Shown here in pieces: positions 25,858 to 33,792 of a DNA stretch of 64,000 nucleotides. The notes below the pieces were generated by a model. It was not told the DNA's origin. It ran no database searches and saw only the letters and a list, made by a program, of their open reading frames with translations. Source of the DNA: Variovorax sp. KK3 (lineage in GTDB: Bacteria; Pseudomonadota; Gammaproteobacteria; Burkholderiales; Burkholderiaceae_C); the NCBI RefSeq assembly GCF_001984055.1, contig NZ_LYVO01000027.1:1-64000 (forward strand), written 5' to 3'. Within the stretch, counting starts at the first letter, position 1. Every line of letters begins with the position of its first letter. The position numbers and the translations under genes are program-made.

Positions 25858-26404
25858 CTCCCTTCAGATGTACCAACGGATGCGCCATCACGTCCATTGC
25901 GAAGCCGTCCCGCTCCGCCACGAGTTTGCCGAACTCGGCCGTGGTCAAGACCGATGCATTGAACGGACGCCCGTATTTGCGTGCAAGCGGCTTGAGCGCC
26001 GCGTTCGTCTTCAATTCCGATACGTCGCCGAGGACCAGAACGTCGACGTCACTCGACGCCTTTTCCTCATGCCGCGCATACGAACCGAAGATGGCAGCCG
26101 CTTCGATGCCTCGAAGCTCGTCCAGGCTCGCACGCAAATCGGCCACGAGGTCACTGCTTTGTCGGAAGAGCGTGACCAACGGAACGAGCGTGGGGTCACG
26201 CGAGGCGCGGAAATGCGTAGGCGAGTCACGGCCCTCGACGACCAAGCCAGCGTCCTGCCAGCGCTTGAGCCAGCGATGCGTATTGCCGCGATCCGTGTGC
26301 GCCGCTGCGGCGAGTTCACGCGAGCCGAATTCCTCGTTGGCGTGCTCGAACAAGTAGCGAAGCGCCCTGAATCGCTCACTGCCACCGAATAGCTCAGAAA
26401 ACAT
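25838..26404 (-). CDS. MNT-family nucleotidyltransferase with N-terminal winged helix
   Basis: The protein has 188 residues from the ATG at 26404. Residues 1-70 form a winged helix (FRALRYLFEHANEEFGSREL ... NTHRWLKRWQDAGLVVE). Residues 107-121 carry the minimal nucleotidyltransferase signature G-S-x10-D-x-D (GSYARHEEKASSDVD). Proteins of this build adenylylate and inactivate HEPN toxins, and the DNA-binding domain suggests autoregulation. An ORF extends to 26506, but that part covers a palindrome array and a TATAAA box, so I prefer the shorter start; its ribosome binding site is poor (AGGAG 19 bases upstream). Confidence 0.8.
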   Translation of the reverse strand: MFSELFGGSERFRALRYLFEHANEEFGSRELAAAAHTDRGNTHRWLKRWQDAGLVVEGRDSPTHFRASRDPTLVPLVTLFRQSSDLVADLRASLDELRGIEAAAIFGSYARHEEKASSDVDVLVLGDVSELKTNAALKPLARKYGRPFNASVLTTAEFGKLVAERDGFAMDVMAHPLVHLKGDVHPYA

Positions 26405-26439
26405 CCGTTCGTTGATGACGACGCTCCTAGTGTTTGATT

Positions 26440-26477
26440 GCTGTGCTTTATACAGCGTCAGCTGTATTTCGTACAGC
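26440..26477. promoter_or_regulatory. Operator array of the MNT-HEPN pair
   Basis: Alternating half-sites GCTGTg, TACAGC, GCTGTA and TACAGC start at 26440, 26451, 26461 and 26472. Neighbours form perfect palindromes TACAGC-gtca-GCTGTA (26451-26466) and GCTGTA-tttcg-TACAGC (26461-26477). A minus-strand TATAAA (26452-26447) lies inside the array, so binding would block the promoter of the pair. Confidence 0.65.
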
Positions 26478-26591
26478 ATGTCGCCAAGACGCGGCAGCGC
26501 GTGCAACCAGCCCGAACCACGGGCGAGCGCCTACAGACGCCCCAGCAACAAGACTTGTAAGCTAAAAGAACTAATATCAAATCTTGCCGTC

Positions 26592-27335
26592 ATGTCTTCC
26601 GTCTGTGCCGCCTGTGGGCAATCCAACCGCGCAACGGCCATGTTCTGCATCGGCTGCGCGAGCCGATTGCCCGGCTTCGCGCCGACCGGGCCTTCGGGGC
26701 TCGAAATGATCGCGGCAACGCGACGGCCGCGCTCGCAAGCGATCTTCCACCCTGCCACGGCGCGAGCACCGGGCTTGCCGGGAATGCAGGCGCTCTGGCT
26801 GCGACTCGCCGTCGCGGGACTCGTGCTGACCGCCGGCTTCACCGGGTGGTACGTCTACGTCACGCGCACAGTGCCGGGCGCCCGGCCCAGCGCATCGACC
26901 GCAGACGCGGTGCCGTCGGTGGTGCAACTCGAGCCGGCGGCGGCACCATGGCCCCTGTCGGCGCCGTTGCCGCTGGCCGCTGCGCCCGACCCGCGAGCCG
27001 CAACCGCGACCCCCGCAGCGCAAGACAACGCGCCCACCGACGCGGTCGCGAAGTTCTACCGCGCCCTGTCCGCCGGCGATGGCCACGCGGCCGCCGCCTT
27101 CATCACGCCCGGCAGGCGCGGCGTCGGTCCCTACGACGAAGTGCGCATGTCGACCTTCTACCGCTCATTCAAGGAGCCGCTGCGGCTGCAGTCGGTACGC
27201 CAGATCGATGCCGACCGCGTCGAGGCGCGGTACAGCTACCGGGCGACGCGGACCCCATGCCAGGGCGTCGCGATCGTCGAGACCGAGCGCGTCATGGACC
27301 AGACGCTGATACGGCGCATCCGCGCGAACTGCTAG
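26592..27335 (+). CDS. Zinc-ribbon membrane protein of unknown function
   Basis: The protein has 247 residues. The N-terminus is a zinc ribbon (VCAACGQSNRATAMFCIGC, two CxxC knuckles), then a basic linker, one transmembrane helix around residues 77-97 (LWLRLAVAGLVLTAGFTGWYVYV), a Pro/Ala-rich spacer and a C-terminal extracytoplasmic domain (APTDAVAKFYRALSAGDGHA ... FITPGRRGVGPYDEVRMSTF) that looks NTF2/SnoaL-like in pattern, ending in a cysteine. The ATG at 26592 is chosen because the zinc ribbon starts there. It diverges from the MNT-HEPN pair; function unknown. Confidence 0.75.
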   Translation: MSSVCAACGQSNRATAMFCIGCASRLPGFAPTGPSGLEMIAATRRPRSQAIFHPATARAPGLPGMQALWLRLAVAGLVLTAGFTGWYVYVTRTVPGARPSASTADAVPSVVQLEPAAAPWPLSAPLPLAAAPDPRAATATPAAQDNAPTDAVAKFYRALSAGDGHAAAAFITPGRRGVGPYDEVRMSTFYRSFKEPLRLQSVRQIDADRVEARYSYRATRTPCQGVAIVETERVMDQTLIRRIRANC

Positions 27336-27368
27336 CGGCTGAACGGACGCGTTGCCGAGATGGGCGGC

Positions 27369-28412
27369 CTACCCCGCCAACTGCTTGCGCCGCGCCCCGC
27401 CCTGCCGCTCCAGCATCCACCCCGGGTACTCCGCCGGCAGCGCGCTCACCTCGCCAAGCTTCGACAGGTCGTCGGCGCTCAACGTGACCGCCGTCGCGGC
27501 GATGTTGTCGTCGAGCTGGTCCGCACGCTTGGCGCCGATGATCACGCTGGTCACCACGGGCTGGTGCAGCAGCCAGGCCAGTGCGATCTGCGCGACCGAC
27601 ACCTTTTTCGCCTCGGCGATCGGCCGCATCGCGTCGATGACGTCGAAGGCGCGGTCCTTGTTCACCGGCGGAAAGTCGAAGGCGGTGCGGCGGCTGCCCT
27701 GCTCGGCCGAACCGGCGCCGCCATCGCGCGCGTATTTGCCGCTCAACAGGCCGCCGGCCAGCGGGCTCCACACCATGAGGCCGACCTGCTCGCTCTGCAG
27801 CATCGGCACCAGTTCGCGCTCGAGGTCGCGGCCGGCGATGGTGTAGTAGGCCTGCAGCGATTCGAAGCGCGCGAGGCCCAGCCGCTCCGAAATGCCGAGC
27901 GCCTTGGCAATCTGCCAGGCGGCCCAGTTGGACACGCCGACGTAGCGCACCAGGCCCTGCTGCACCAGCGAGTCGAGCGCGCGCAGCGTCTCCTCGATGG
28001 GCGTGGCCGGGTCGAAGCCGTGGATCTGGTACAGGTCGACGTGGTCCAGCTGCAGGCGCTTCAGGCTCGCGTGCACCGAATGCACGATGTGATGACGCGA
28101 AGCACCGCGCTCGTTGGGGCCGGGGCCCATCTCGCCCAGCACCTTGGTGGCGACGACCACGTTCTCGCGCGGGATCTTGAGGTTCTTGAGCGCCTGGCCG
28201 GTCATGATTTCCGAGCGGCCGCCGGCGTACACGTTCGCGGTGTCGATGAAGTTGATGCCGGCGTCGATCGCGCGGCCGACGAGCTGGTCGACCTCGGCCT
28301 GCTGGAGCTGGCCGATCTGTCCCCACATGCCGCCTTCGCCGCCGAAGGTCATGGTGCCGAGGCACAGTTCCGAAACGAAGAGGCCGGTACGGCCGAATCT
28401 GCGATAGCGCAT
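27369..28412 (-). CDS. Aldo/keto reductase
   Basis: The protein has 347 residues from the ATG at 28412, with AAGGAG eight bases upstream. It starts MRYRRFGRTGLFVSELCLGTMTFGG and has NFIDTANVYAGGRSE (catalytic Asp and Tyr), the conserved Lys in VVATKVLGEMG, and IHGFDPATPIEETLRALDSL with the catalytic His region. It fits the NADPH-dependent YajO/Tas-like group that reduces aldehydes and ketones in the cytoplasm. No neighbour shares its orientation closely, so it is probably monocistronic. Confidence 0.92.
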   Translation of the reverse strand: MRYRRFGRTGLFVSELCLGTMTFGGEGGMWGQIGQLQQAEVDQLVGRAIDAGINFIDTANVYAGGRSEIMTGQALKNLKIPRENVVVATKVLGEMGPGPNERGASRHHIVHSVHASLKRLQLDHVDLYQIHGFDPATPIEETLRALDSLVQQGLVRYVGVSNWAAWQIAKALGISERLGLARFESLQAYYTIAGRDLERELVPMLQSEQVGLMVWSPLAGGLLSGKYARDGGAGSAEQGSRRTAFDFPPVNKDRAFDVIDAMRPIAEAKKVSVAQIALAWLLHQPVVTSVIIGAKRADQLDDNIAATAVTLSADDLSKLGEVSALPAEYPGWMLERQGGARRKQLAG

Positions 28413-28527
28413 GCGAAGGACTCCTTGTTGTCGAAGCCGCACAGTATCGGCCTCGACCCGCTGCGCCCGCATGCCGGATCGTGGCGCGAGCTTGCCCGAT
28501 CCTGCAAACCCGCGAAGGCAGGGTGCC

Positions 28528-29085
28528 TCAGGCGGTGGCAAGCGCGCGGGCCATGTCCATGTAGTGGCCGAGCGTCGGTGTCGGCTTGCCGGGCACCTTG
28601 GCGAAGTCGTCGTAGCGCCGCAGCCGCACGGCCTCGGCCGCGAAGGGCTGGTCGATGAAGCGCTGCGCCTGCTCGTCGGTGTAGATGCCGCCCTGCAGTT
28701 CGAGGCTGCGCTTCGATGCCGGCGAGAGCGTGTCCCAGTAGCCGGACTCCGTCACGCACAGGTAACGCTTGGCGTCCACGTGCAGCCGGATCGGGTCGAG
28801 CACGGCCGGCGCGAACAGGCCGCGCAAGAAGGGTAGCGCGATGTACTGGTGCAGGTCGTCACGCTGCTGCTGCGGCTGCGATGCCTCGCCCGCGCGCTCG
28901 GTCGCGAGCAGATGGCCCAGGTCGTGCAGCAGCGCCGCGACGATGGTCTGCGGCGTCTCGCCGGCCTCTTCGGCCAGCTGCGCGCATTGCAGGGCGTGGT
29001 CGAGCTGGCTCACGGCTTCGCGGCCGTACTGGCGCTGGCCCTTGGCTTCGAGCAGCCGGGCGATCTCGGACAACTGGAGCGGCAT
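28528..29085 (-). CDS. PhnZ-like HD-domain phosphonate oxygenase/hydrolase
   Basis: The protein has 185 residues. It has the HD metal motif (AALLHDLGHLL, H54-D55, H58), further histidines (H30, H79, H102) and a late Asp (DDFAKVPG), consistent with the diiron mixed-valent HD oxygenases such as PhnZ. The Y20-x-x-E23 pair (YGRE) matches the substrate-lid residues described for PhnZ. The family is known as HD proteins of phosphonate operons. PhnZ cleaves 1-hydroxy-2-aminoethylphosphonate to glycine and phosphate after PhnY oxidation; no PhnY-like dioxygenase is in this window. It follows phnE by 2 bases and is the last gene of the phnCDE unit. Confidence 0.85.
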   Translation of the reverse strand: MPLQLSEIARLLEAKGQRQYGREAVSQLDHALQCAQLAEEAGETPQTIVAALLHDLGHLLATERAGEASQPQQQRDDLHQYIALPFLRGLFAPAVLDPIRLHVDAKRYLCVTESGYWDTLSPASKRSLELQGGIYTDEQAQRFIDQPFAAEAVRLRRYDDFAKVPGKPTPTLGHYMDMARALATA

Positions 29086-29087
29086 GT

Positions 29088-29894
29088 TCAGACCAGCAGC
29101 TTGCGGATGCGGGCCGACACCAGGTCGATCAGGCTCACGCTGACGACGATGATGATCATCACGGCGCAGGTCTGCGCGTACTGGAATCCGCGGATGATTT
29201 CCCACAGCACCACGCCGATGCCGCCCGCGCCCACCATGCCGACCACCGAGGCCGAGCGCACGTTGGATTCGAAGCGGTACAGCGCATGCGAGATCCACAG
29301 CGGCATCACCTGCGGAATCACGCCGTAGACGATTTCGTGCAGCGCGCTCGCGCCGGTGGAACGGATGCCCTCGACCGGCTGCGGATCGATCGACTCCACG
29401 GCCTCGGCGAAGAGCTTGGCCAGCACGCCGGTGGTGTGCACCCACAGCGCCAGCACGCCGGCGAAAGGCCCCAGGCCTACCGCGACCACGAAGAGCATCG
29501 CGAACACCATTTCGTTGATGGCACGGCATGCATCCATGAGCCGGCGCATGGGCTGATAGACCCACCACGGCACGATGTTGGCCGAGGCCAGCAACGCGAG
29601 CGGAACGGCCGCGACCACCGCCAGCGCCGTGCCCCACAGCGCGATCTGCAGCGTGACGATCATTTCCTGCGCGTACATGCGCCAGTCGGTGAAGTTCGGC
29701 GGGAAGAACTCCGAGGCGTAGGTGGCCATGTTGCCGGAGTCGCGCCACAGCTCGAAGGGCCGCATGTCGGCGCCCTGCCACGAAGCGGCCAGGAGCAGCA
29801 GCAACATGGCCCATGAGAGCTGCCAGGCCAAGCCGCGCTTGGGCGCGGCCGCTCCGGGCACAGGCGGATGAATGTTCGTGATCGAGGGTTGCAT
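29088..29894 (-). CDS. phnE: Phosphonate ABC transporter permease
   Basis: The protein has 268 residues from the ATG at 29894 (GGAG nine bases upstream). It is hydrophobic, with about six helices ([36 protein letters not shown] and so on). The cytoplasmic EAA loop region ([20 protein letters not shown]) and the C-terminal [16 protein letters not shown] match PhnE. With PhnC and PhnD it imports phosphonates. A 150-base gap carrying hairpins separates it from phnD. Longer in-frame extension reads through those hairpins and is rejected. Confidence 0.93.
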   Translation of the reverse strand: MQPSITNIHPPVPGAAAPKRGLAWQLSWAMLLLLLAASWQGADMRPFELWRDSGNMATYASEFFPPNFTDWRMYAQEMIVTLQIALWGTALAVVAAVPLALLASANIVPWWVYQPMRRLMDACRAINEMVFAMLFVVAVGLGPFAGVLALWVHTTGVLAKLFAEAVESIDPQPVEGIRSTGASALHEIVYGVIPQVMPLWISHALYRFESNVRSASVVGMVGAGGIGVVLWEIIRGFQYAQTCAVMIIIVVSVSLIDLVSARIRKLLV

Positions 29895-29949
29895 GTCAAG
29901 AATCTCCGGCTGCCAGACGGTCCATTGGCCGGCAAAGCCTGGCTCGTTC

Positions 29950-30035
29950 GGGGAACACCGCGGAACCGGCTTTGCCGGGCCGCTGGTGTTGCCCCCGGAG
30001 AGGGGGTTGGCGGACCACACGAAGTGTGGGGAGCC
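29950..30035. repeat. REP-like hairpin cluster between phnD and phnE
   Basis: Three stem-loops follow one another: a long one at 29954-29990 (AACACC-GCGG-aa-CCGGC-ttt-GCCGG-g-CCGC-t-GGTGTT), CCCCC-ggaga-GGGGG (29992-30006) and CCACAC-gaa-GTGTGG (30015-30029). From memory, sequences of this composition recur between genes in Comamonadaceae genomes; that needs a search. It could tune the phnD:phnE mRNA ratio. Confidence 0.6.
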
Positions 30036-30045
30036 TGGGGGTGAA

Positions 30046-30990
30046 CTAGTTCAGTGTTGCGAGTTTCTTGTCGATGTCGGCCAGGCGCGCCTGCTTGTCG
30101 GCATCGGCGATGGCCGAGTCGGCTTCGATCTTGTTGCGCTGGCCGAAGAGCTCGAGCTGCCGGATCGGCAGCAGCTGCTTGTCGCTCGACTCCTTGAAGC
30201 CCGAGAGCTTGGAGATCTTCATCACGATCTCCTTCTCGCGCGCATCGGTCTTGGCGTAGTTGTAGAAGAAGTTCTTCAGCTTCGTCTTGGTGGCTTCCGG
30301 CAGGTCCGTGCGCATCACCAGCGGGTCGAGGGCGATCAGCGGAGAGGTCCAGACGATCTTGATGTCCTTGAACTTCTCGGGCACGCGGTCCTTGATCTTG
30401 TCGAGGTTTTCGCTGTTGTTGGTCGCCACGTCCACCTGCTTGTTCGCCACGGCCAGCGCGTTGGTCTCGTGGTTGGCGCTGCGGGTGAGCTTGAACAGCG
30501 ACTTGGCGTCCACCTTGTTCTTGGCGAAGGCGTAGTAGCTGGGCACCAGGAAGCCCGAGGTCGAGTTCGGGTCGCCGTTGCCGAAGCTCAGCGACTTGCC
30601 GTTCTTGATCACGTCGTCGAGCGTGTTGAGCGGGCTGTCCTTGTGCACGATCAGGTGCGAGTAGTAGCCCTGGGTGCCGTCGGCATTCACCATCTGCGCG
30701 AACACCTCGCCGCTGGCGCGGTCCACCGCCTCCATGGCCGACTTGTTGCCGAACCAGCCGAGCTGCACCTTGTTGAAGCGCATGCCTTCGATGATGCCGG
30801 CGTAGTCGGGCGCGAAGAAGGCTGTGACCTTGAGGCCGGTCTGCTTGCTCATGTCGTCGATGAGCGGCTGCCAGTCCTGCTTGAGGTTCTGCGTCGCCTC
30901 GGTCGAGATGATGCCGAAGGCGATGTCCTGCGCGAGCGCGGCGGTCATGCCCAGGCCCAGGGCGAGGGCCGCGCACAGTTTCTTGATCAT
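30046..30990 (-). CDS. phnD: Phosphonate ABC transporter periplasmic binding protein
   Basis: The protein has 314 residues. The signal peptide ends MTAALAQ and the mature protein starts [20 protein letters not shown]. Typical PhnD segments follow: [37 protein letters not shown], and [23 protein letters not shown], where the serine/threonine cluster binds the phosphonate. It is the high-affinity receptor for 2-aminoethylphosphonate and similar compounds in the periplasm. It lies 54 bases downstream of phnC. Confidence 0.94.
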   Translation of the reverse strand: MIKKLCAALALGLGMTAALAQDIAFGIISTEATQNLKQDWQPLIDDMSKQTGLKVTAFFAPDYAGIIEGMRFNKVQLGWFGNKSAMEAVDRASGEVFAQMVNADGTQGYYSHLIVHKDSPLNTLDDVIKNGKSLSFGNGDPNSTSGFLVPSYYAFAKNKVDAKSLFKLTRSANHETNALAVANKQVDVATNNSENLDKIKDRVPEKFKDIKIVWTSPLIALDPLVMRTDLPEATKTKLKNFFYNYAKTDAREKEIVMKISKLSGFKESSDKQLLPIRQLELFGQRNKIEADSAIADADKQARLADIDKKLATLN

Positions 30991-31044
30991 GGAGTGGCTC
31001 CAGGTTGAAGGAAGAGAAGAAAGAAGGACGTAAGCAAAGAAGCG

Positions 31045-31893
31045 TCAGGCTGCGAGCGGCACCAGCGTGGGCTGCGGCAGCACGTGCACCTGGCCGCCGG
31101 CGCTGGACGGCGCCAGCAGTTCGTCGGCCTGCACGCCGTACAGCTCGCGCAGCAGCCCCGCGTTCAGCGCCGACGACGGGCCGTCGTAGACGATCGCGCC
31201 CTGCTTGAGCGCGATGACCCGCGGGCAATACTTCATGGCGATCTCGACCTGGTGCAGCGACACGATCACGGTGCAGCGGTCTTCGCGGTTGATGCGCGCG
31301 AGGATTTCCATCACGTTGCGCGACGACTCCGGGTCGAGCGAGGCGATGGGCTCATCGGCCAGCACCACCTTGGCGCCCTGCACCAGCGTGCGCGCGATGG
31401 CGGCGCGCTGCTGTTGCCCGCCGGAAAGGGTTGACGCGCGCTGCGCCTGGCATTCCGCGATGCCCACGCGCGTCAGCGCATCGAGCGCCCGTGCCCGCTC
31501 GTCGCGCGTGAAGCTGCGGCTCCAGCTGCGCCACCAGGGCATGCGGTGCAGCGCGCCGACCATCACGTTGACCAGCACCGGCAGCCGCGCCACCAGGTTG
31601 AACTGCTGAAACACGAAGCCGACCTGCGCGCGCACGCGGCGGATGTCGCGGTCGATGCGGCCGCGCTGCTGCACGCGCCGGCCGTCGATCTCGATCAGCG
31701 ACTCGCTGCCGCCGTCGGCCGCCACCAGCCCGGCGACGTGACGCAGCAACGTGGACTTGCCGGAGCCCGAGGCGCCGATCAAGGCCACCATCTCTCCCTT
31801 GGCCACATCGAGATCGATGTTGCGAAGGGCGTGCCGGCCGTTGGCGAAATGCTTGTCGAGCTGGCGGATGCGCAGGGCTGTTTCCATCGTCAT
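31045..31893 (-). CDS. phnC: Phosphonate ABC transporter ATP-binding protein
   Basis: The protein has 282 residues, with Walker [17 protein letters not shown], the Q-loop in [11 protein letters not shown], the signature [15 protein letters not shown], Walker [18 protein letters not shown] and the switch histidine in [13 protein letters not shown]. The [16 protein letters not shown] segment is characteristic of PhnC. It energises the PhnDE importer. A GTCTAGAC palindrome matching the PhnF-type core lies just upstream (31904-31911), so this unit has its own regulated promoter although it is separated from phnM by a toxin-antitoxin pair. Confidence 0.94.
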   Translation of the reverse strand: MTMETALRIRQLDKHFANGRHALRNIDLDVAKGEMVALIGASGSGKSTLLRHVAGLVAADGGSESLIEIDGRRVQQRGRIDRDIRRVRAQVGFVFQQFNLVARLPVLVNVMVGALHRMPWWRSWSRSFTRDERARALDALTRVGIAECQAQRASTLSGGQQQRAAIARTLVQGAKVVLADEPIASLDPESSRNVMEILARINREDRCTVIVSLHQVEIAMKYCPRVIALKQGAIVYDGPSSALNAGLLRELYGVQADELLAPSSAGGQVHVLPQPTLVPLAA

Positions 31894-31901
31894 GGTCGAA
31901 G

Positions 31902-31913
31902 TCGTCTAGACAA
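31902..31913. promoter_or_regulatory. Probable PhnF (HutC-type GntR) operator upstream of phnC
   Basis: TCGTCTAGACAA contains GTCTAGAC, a perfect palindrome matching the GT-n-TA-n-AC core used by HutC-subfamily regulators. It ends 9 bases upstream of the phnC start codon, and a near-identical element lies between phnF and phnG. Confidence 0.6.
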
Positions 31914-31986
31914 CTGAAGTCTGACGCTCGCCTGTGACGTGCTCTTGACGCTTTGACGACGGGGGTGTGTCAGCCGCGCCGGGTAC

Positions 31987-32241
31987 TCAGTAGTGGTAGC
32001 GCAGTTGGGCGATCAACAGCGCGTCCTTTTCCGTCCGGTACACCATGCGGTGCTCGTCGGTGATCCGCCGAGACCAAAACCCGGCCAAGGCATGTTTCAG
32101 CGGCTCGGGCTTGCCAATGCCCGCGAAGGGCTCGCGCATCGTGTGTTCGATCAGCTCATTGATGCGTTTGACGATGCGCTTGTCCTGGAGCTGCCAGTAC
32201 CCGTAGTCTTCCCACGCCTGCTCGGCGAAGATCAACTTCAC
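31987..32241 (-). CDS. yoeB: YoeB-family mRNA interferase toxin
   Basis: The protein has 84 residues. The sequence KLIFAEQAWEDYGYWQLQDKR, RINELIEHTMREPFAGIGKPE and the C-terminal GFWSRRITDEHRMVYR ... LRYHY are diagnostic of YoeB/Txe ribosome-dependent RNases, including the conserved Glu, Arg, His and C-terminal Tyr used in catalysis. It overlaps the antitoxin stop by 4 bases. The toxin normally forms a complex with YefM that represses the operon; free YoeB cuts mRNA in the ribosomal A site. Confidence 0.95.
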   Translation of the reverse strand: MKLIFAEQAWEDYGYWQLQDKRIVKRINELIEHTMREPFAGIGKPEPLKHALAGFWSRRITDEHRMVYRTEKDALLIAQLRYHY

Positions 32242-32489
32242 TTGGCAAGCTTTCGCATCTTCCCTCGACCGGCTTCGAGCGCCTCGGCCGCTGCAAGCAG
32301 CCGCCGTGCATTGGCGGGACTTCTAAGCAGGTAGGCCGTTTCTTCCAGCGACTGGAAGTCCTCCAGCGACAACATGACGACCGACTGCTCGCCGTTGCGC
32401 GTGATGATGAGCGGCTCGTGATCGTCGCAGACGCGGTCCATCGTCTTGGCAAGGTTGGCACGAGCGGAGGTGTAGGTGATGGCGTTCAT
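32238..32489 (-). CDS. yefM: YefM-family antitoxin
   Basis: The protein has 83 residues. It has the Phd/YefM DNA-binding N-terminus (NAITYTSARANLAKTMDRVC) with EPLIITRNGEQSVVMLSLEDFQSLEETAYLLRSP-type segments and a C-terminal toxin-binding helix. It is the first gene of the pair and translationally coupled to yoeB (ATGA). It sits between phnM and phnC, interrupting the phosphonate locus without disrupting any gene. A long palindrome with the TGTACA core lies 13 bases upstream. Confidence 0.95.
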   Translation of the reverse strand: MNAITYTSARANLAKTMDRVCDDHEPLIITRNGEQSVVMLSLEDFQSLEETAYLLRSPANARRLLAAAEALEAGRGKMRKLAK

Positions 32490-32501
32490 TGAATGCCCCA
32501 G

Positions 32502-32527
32502 AATATGTACGCGTTATTGTACATATT
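32502..32527. promoter_or_regulatory. YefM operator palindrome
   Basis: AATATGTAC-gcgttatt-GTACATATT is a perfect 9-8-9 inverted repeat. It contains TGTACA (32518-32523), the core reported for the E. coli yefM-yoeB operator. It lies directly upstream of yefM in an AT-rich patch that also should hold the promoter. Confidence 0.75.
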
Positions 32528-32637
32528 GGCACGACAGAGACAGACCGGGCCACGTATGGCCTTCGCCGATTCGCCGAGGCGCAGCAACCGGCGATGCATT
32601 GCCAAGCCACCAATCGATCAGACCGCCAAGCCGCGCG

Positions 32638-33792
32638 TCAAAGCACGCGCCGCCCTTCCCGCCAAACCCCACGAACCACCGCATGCCGCGACCCATCCGG
32701 CAGCTCGGCCATGCGCACGCGCACCAGGTCCGCGCGCAACCCTGGTGCGAGTTCGCCGCGGTCGTCGAGGCCGGTGGCCTTGGCGGGGGCGCGGGTGACG
32801 GTGGCCATGGCTTGCGGCAGCGTGAAGATGTCGTCGGCGACGAGGCGCATCACCGCGCCCAGCAGGCTGCCCGGCACGTAGTCGGAAGACAGGATGTCGA
32901 GCAATCCGTTGCGTGCCAGCTCGGCCGCAGAGACGTTGCCTGAGTGCGAACCGCCGCGCACGACGTTCGGGCCGCCCATCACCGTGGCCAGGCCGCGTTC
33001 GCGTGCTGCGGAAGCAGCCGCCAGCGTGGTCGGAAACTCCGACATGCTCGCGCCCTCGGCGTGGGCCTGCTCGACGTGCGCGATGGTGGTGTCGTCGTGG
33101 CTGGCGAGTGCGATGCCGTGCGCGCGGCAGTAGTCGACGAAGTGGCGCCGGTGCGGCTCGGCGTACTGCGACTGCAGGACGGCGGCATGCGCGACCTGGC
33201 GCTCGAACTTCTCGGCACTCCAGCCCTTCTTGCCCGTGTAGTAGATGCGGGCGACCTCGATGTTCTCCCATTGGCGCTGGCCGGGCGTGTGGTCCATCAG
33301 CGAAATGAGCGTCACGCGCGGGTGGCCGTGGAAGGGCTCGAAAAGCTCGATGGTGTTGGGCGCCGGCAGTTCGCAGCGCACGTGCAGGTGGTGGTCGGCG
33401 CGCAGAAGATCCTTCTGCGCACAGTTGTCCAGCGTGGCGAGCGTGGTGGTCCAGGTGCTGCCGCGCAGGCTCTCGGGGTCGGCCTCGCCCACGCCGAGCG
33501 CATCGAACACGGTAGTGATGCCGGCGGCAGCCACCTCCGCATCGTGCGCCAGCAGCGCGGGCATCTCGGCCCACTGCACCTTGGGGCGCGGCATCAGGTG
33601 GCGCTCGAAGTTGTCGGTGTGCACTTCGACCAGGCCGGGCAGCAGGTAGTCGTTCTCGAGATCGACGATGCCGGTCGCGGTGTTGCCGGCGTCCAGCGCG
33701 GCGATGCGGCCGTCGGCCACCGAGAGGCTGCCGCGCACGACCTCGTCGGGCAGCACCATGCGGGCGTTGGCGAAGACGATGGGCTCGCTCAT
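32638..33792 (-). CDS. phnM: C-P lyase pathway diphosphatase PhnM
   Basis: The protein has 384 residues of the amidohydrolase fold. It starts PIVFANARMVLPDEVVRGSL, then DYLLPGLVEVHTDNFERHLMPRP with metal-binding His/Asp, HDDTTIAHVEQAHAEGASMSEFPTT-type segments, NVVRGGSHSGN and ILSSDYVPGSLL. PhnM hydrolyses 5-phospho-ribose 1-methylphosphonate triphosphate precursor (ribose 1-methylphosphonate 5-triphosphate) to the 5-phosphate plus pyrophosphate, just before C-P cleavage by PhnJ. It overlaps phnL by 4 bases and ends the phnG-M operon. Confidence 0.95.
   Translation of the reverse strand: MSEPIVFANARMVLPDEVVRGSLSVADGRIAALDAGNTATGIVDLENDYLLPGLVEVHTDNFERHLMPRPKVQWAEMPALLAHDAEVAAAGITTVFDALGVGEADPESLRGSTWTTTLATLDNCAQKDLLRADHHLHVRCELPAPNTIELFEPFHGHPRVTLISLMDHTPGQRQWENIEVARIYYTGKKGWSAEKFERQVAHAAVLQSQYAEPHRRHFVDYCRAHGIALASHDDTTIAHVEQAHAEGASMSEFPTTLAAASAARERGLATVMGGPNVVRGGSHSGNVSAAELARNGLLDILSSDYVPGSLLGAVMRLVADDIFTLPQAMATVTRAPAKATGLDDRGELAPGLRADLVRVRMAELPDGSRHAVVRGVWREGRRVL

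Noticed and set aside
26405-26506. Longer start for the MNT protein
   Set aside because: That stretch holds a palindrome array and a TATAAA box and does not read like part of a winged helix; not fully excluded.
29895-30045. N-terminal extension of PhnE through the hairpin cluster
   Set aside because: The extension encodes non-PhnE sequence from inverted repeats, and the ATG at 29894 has an appropriate ribosome binding site.
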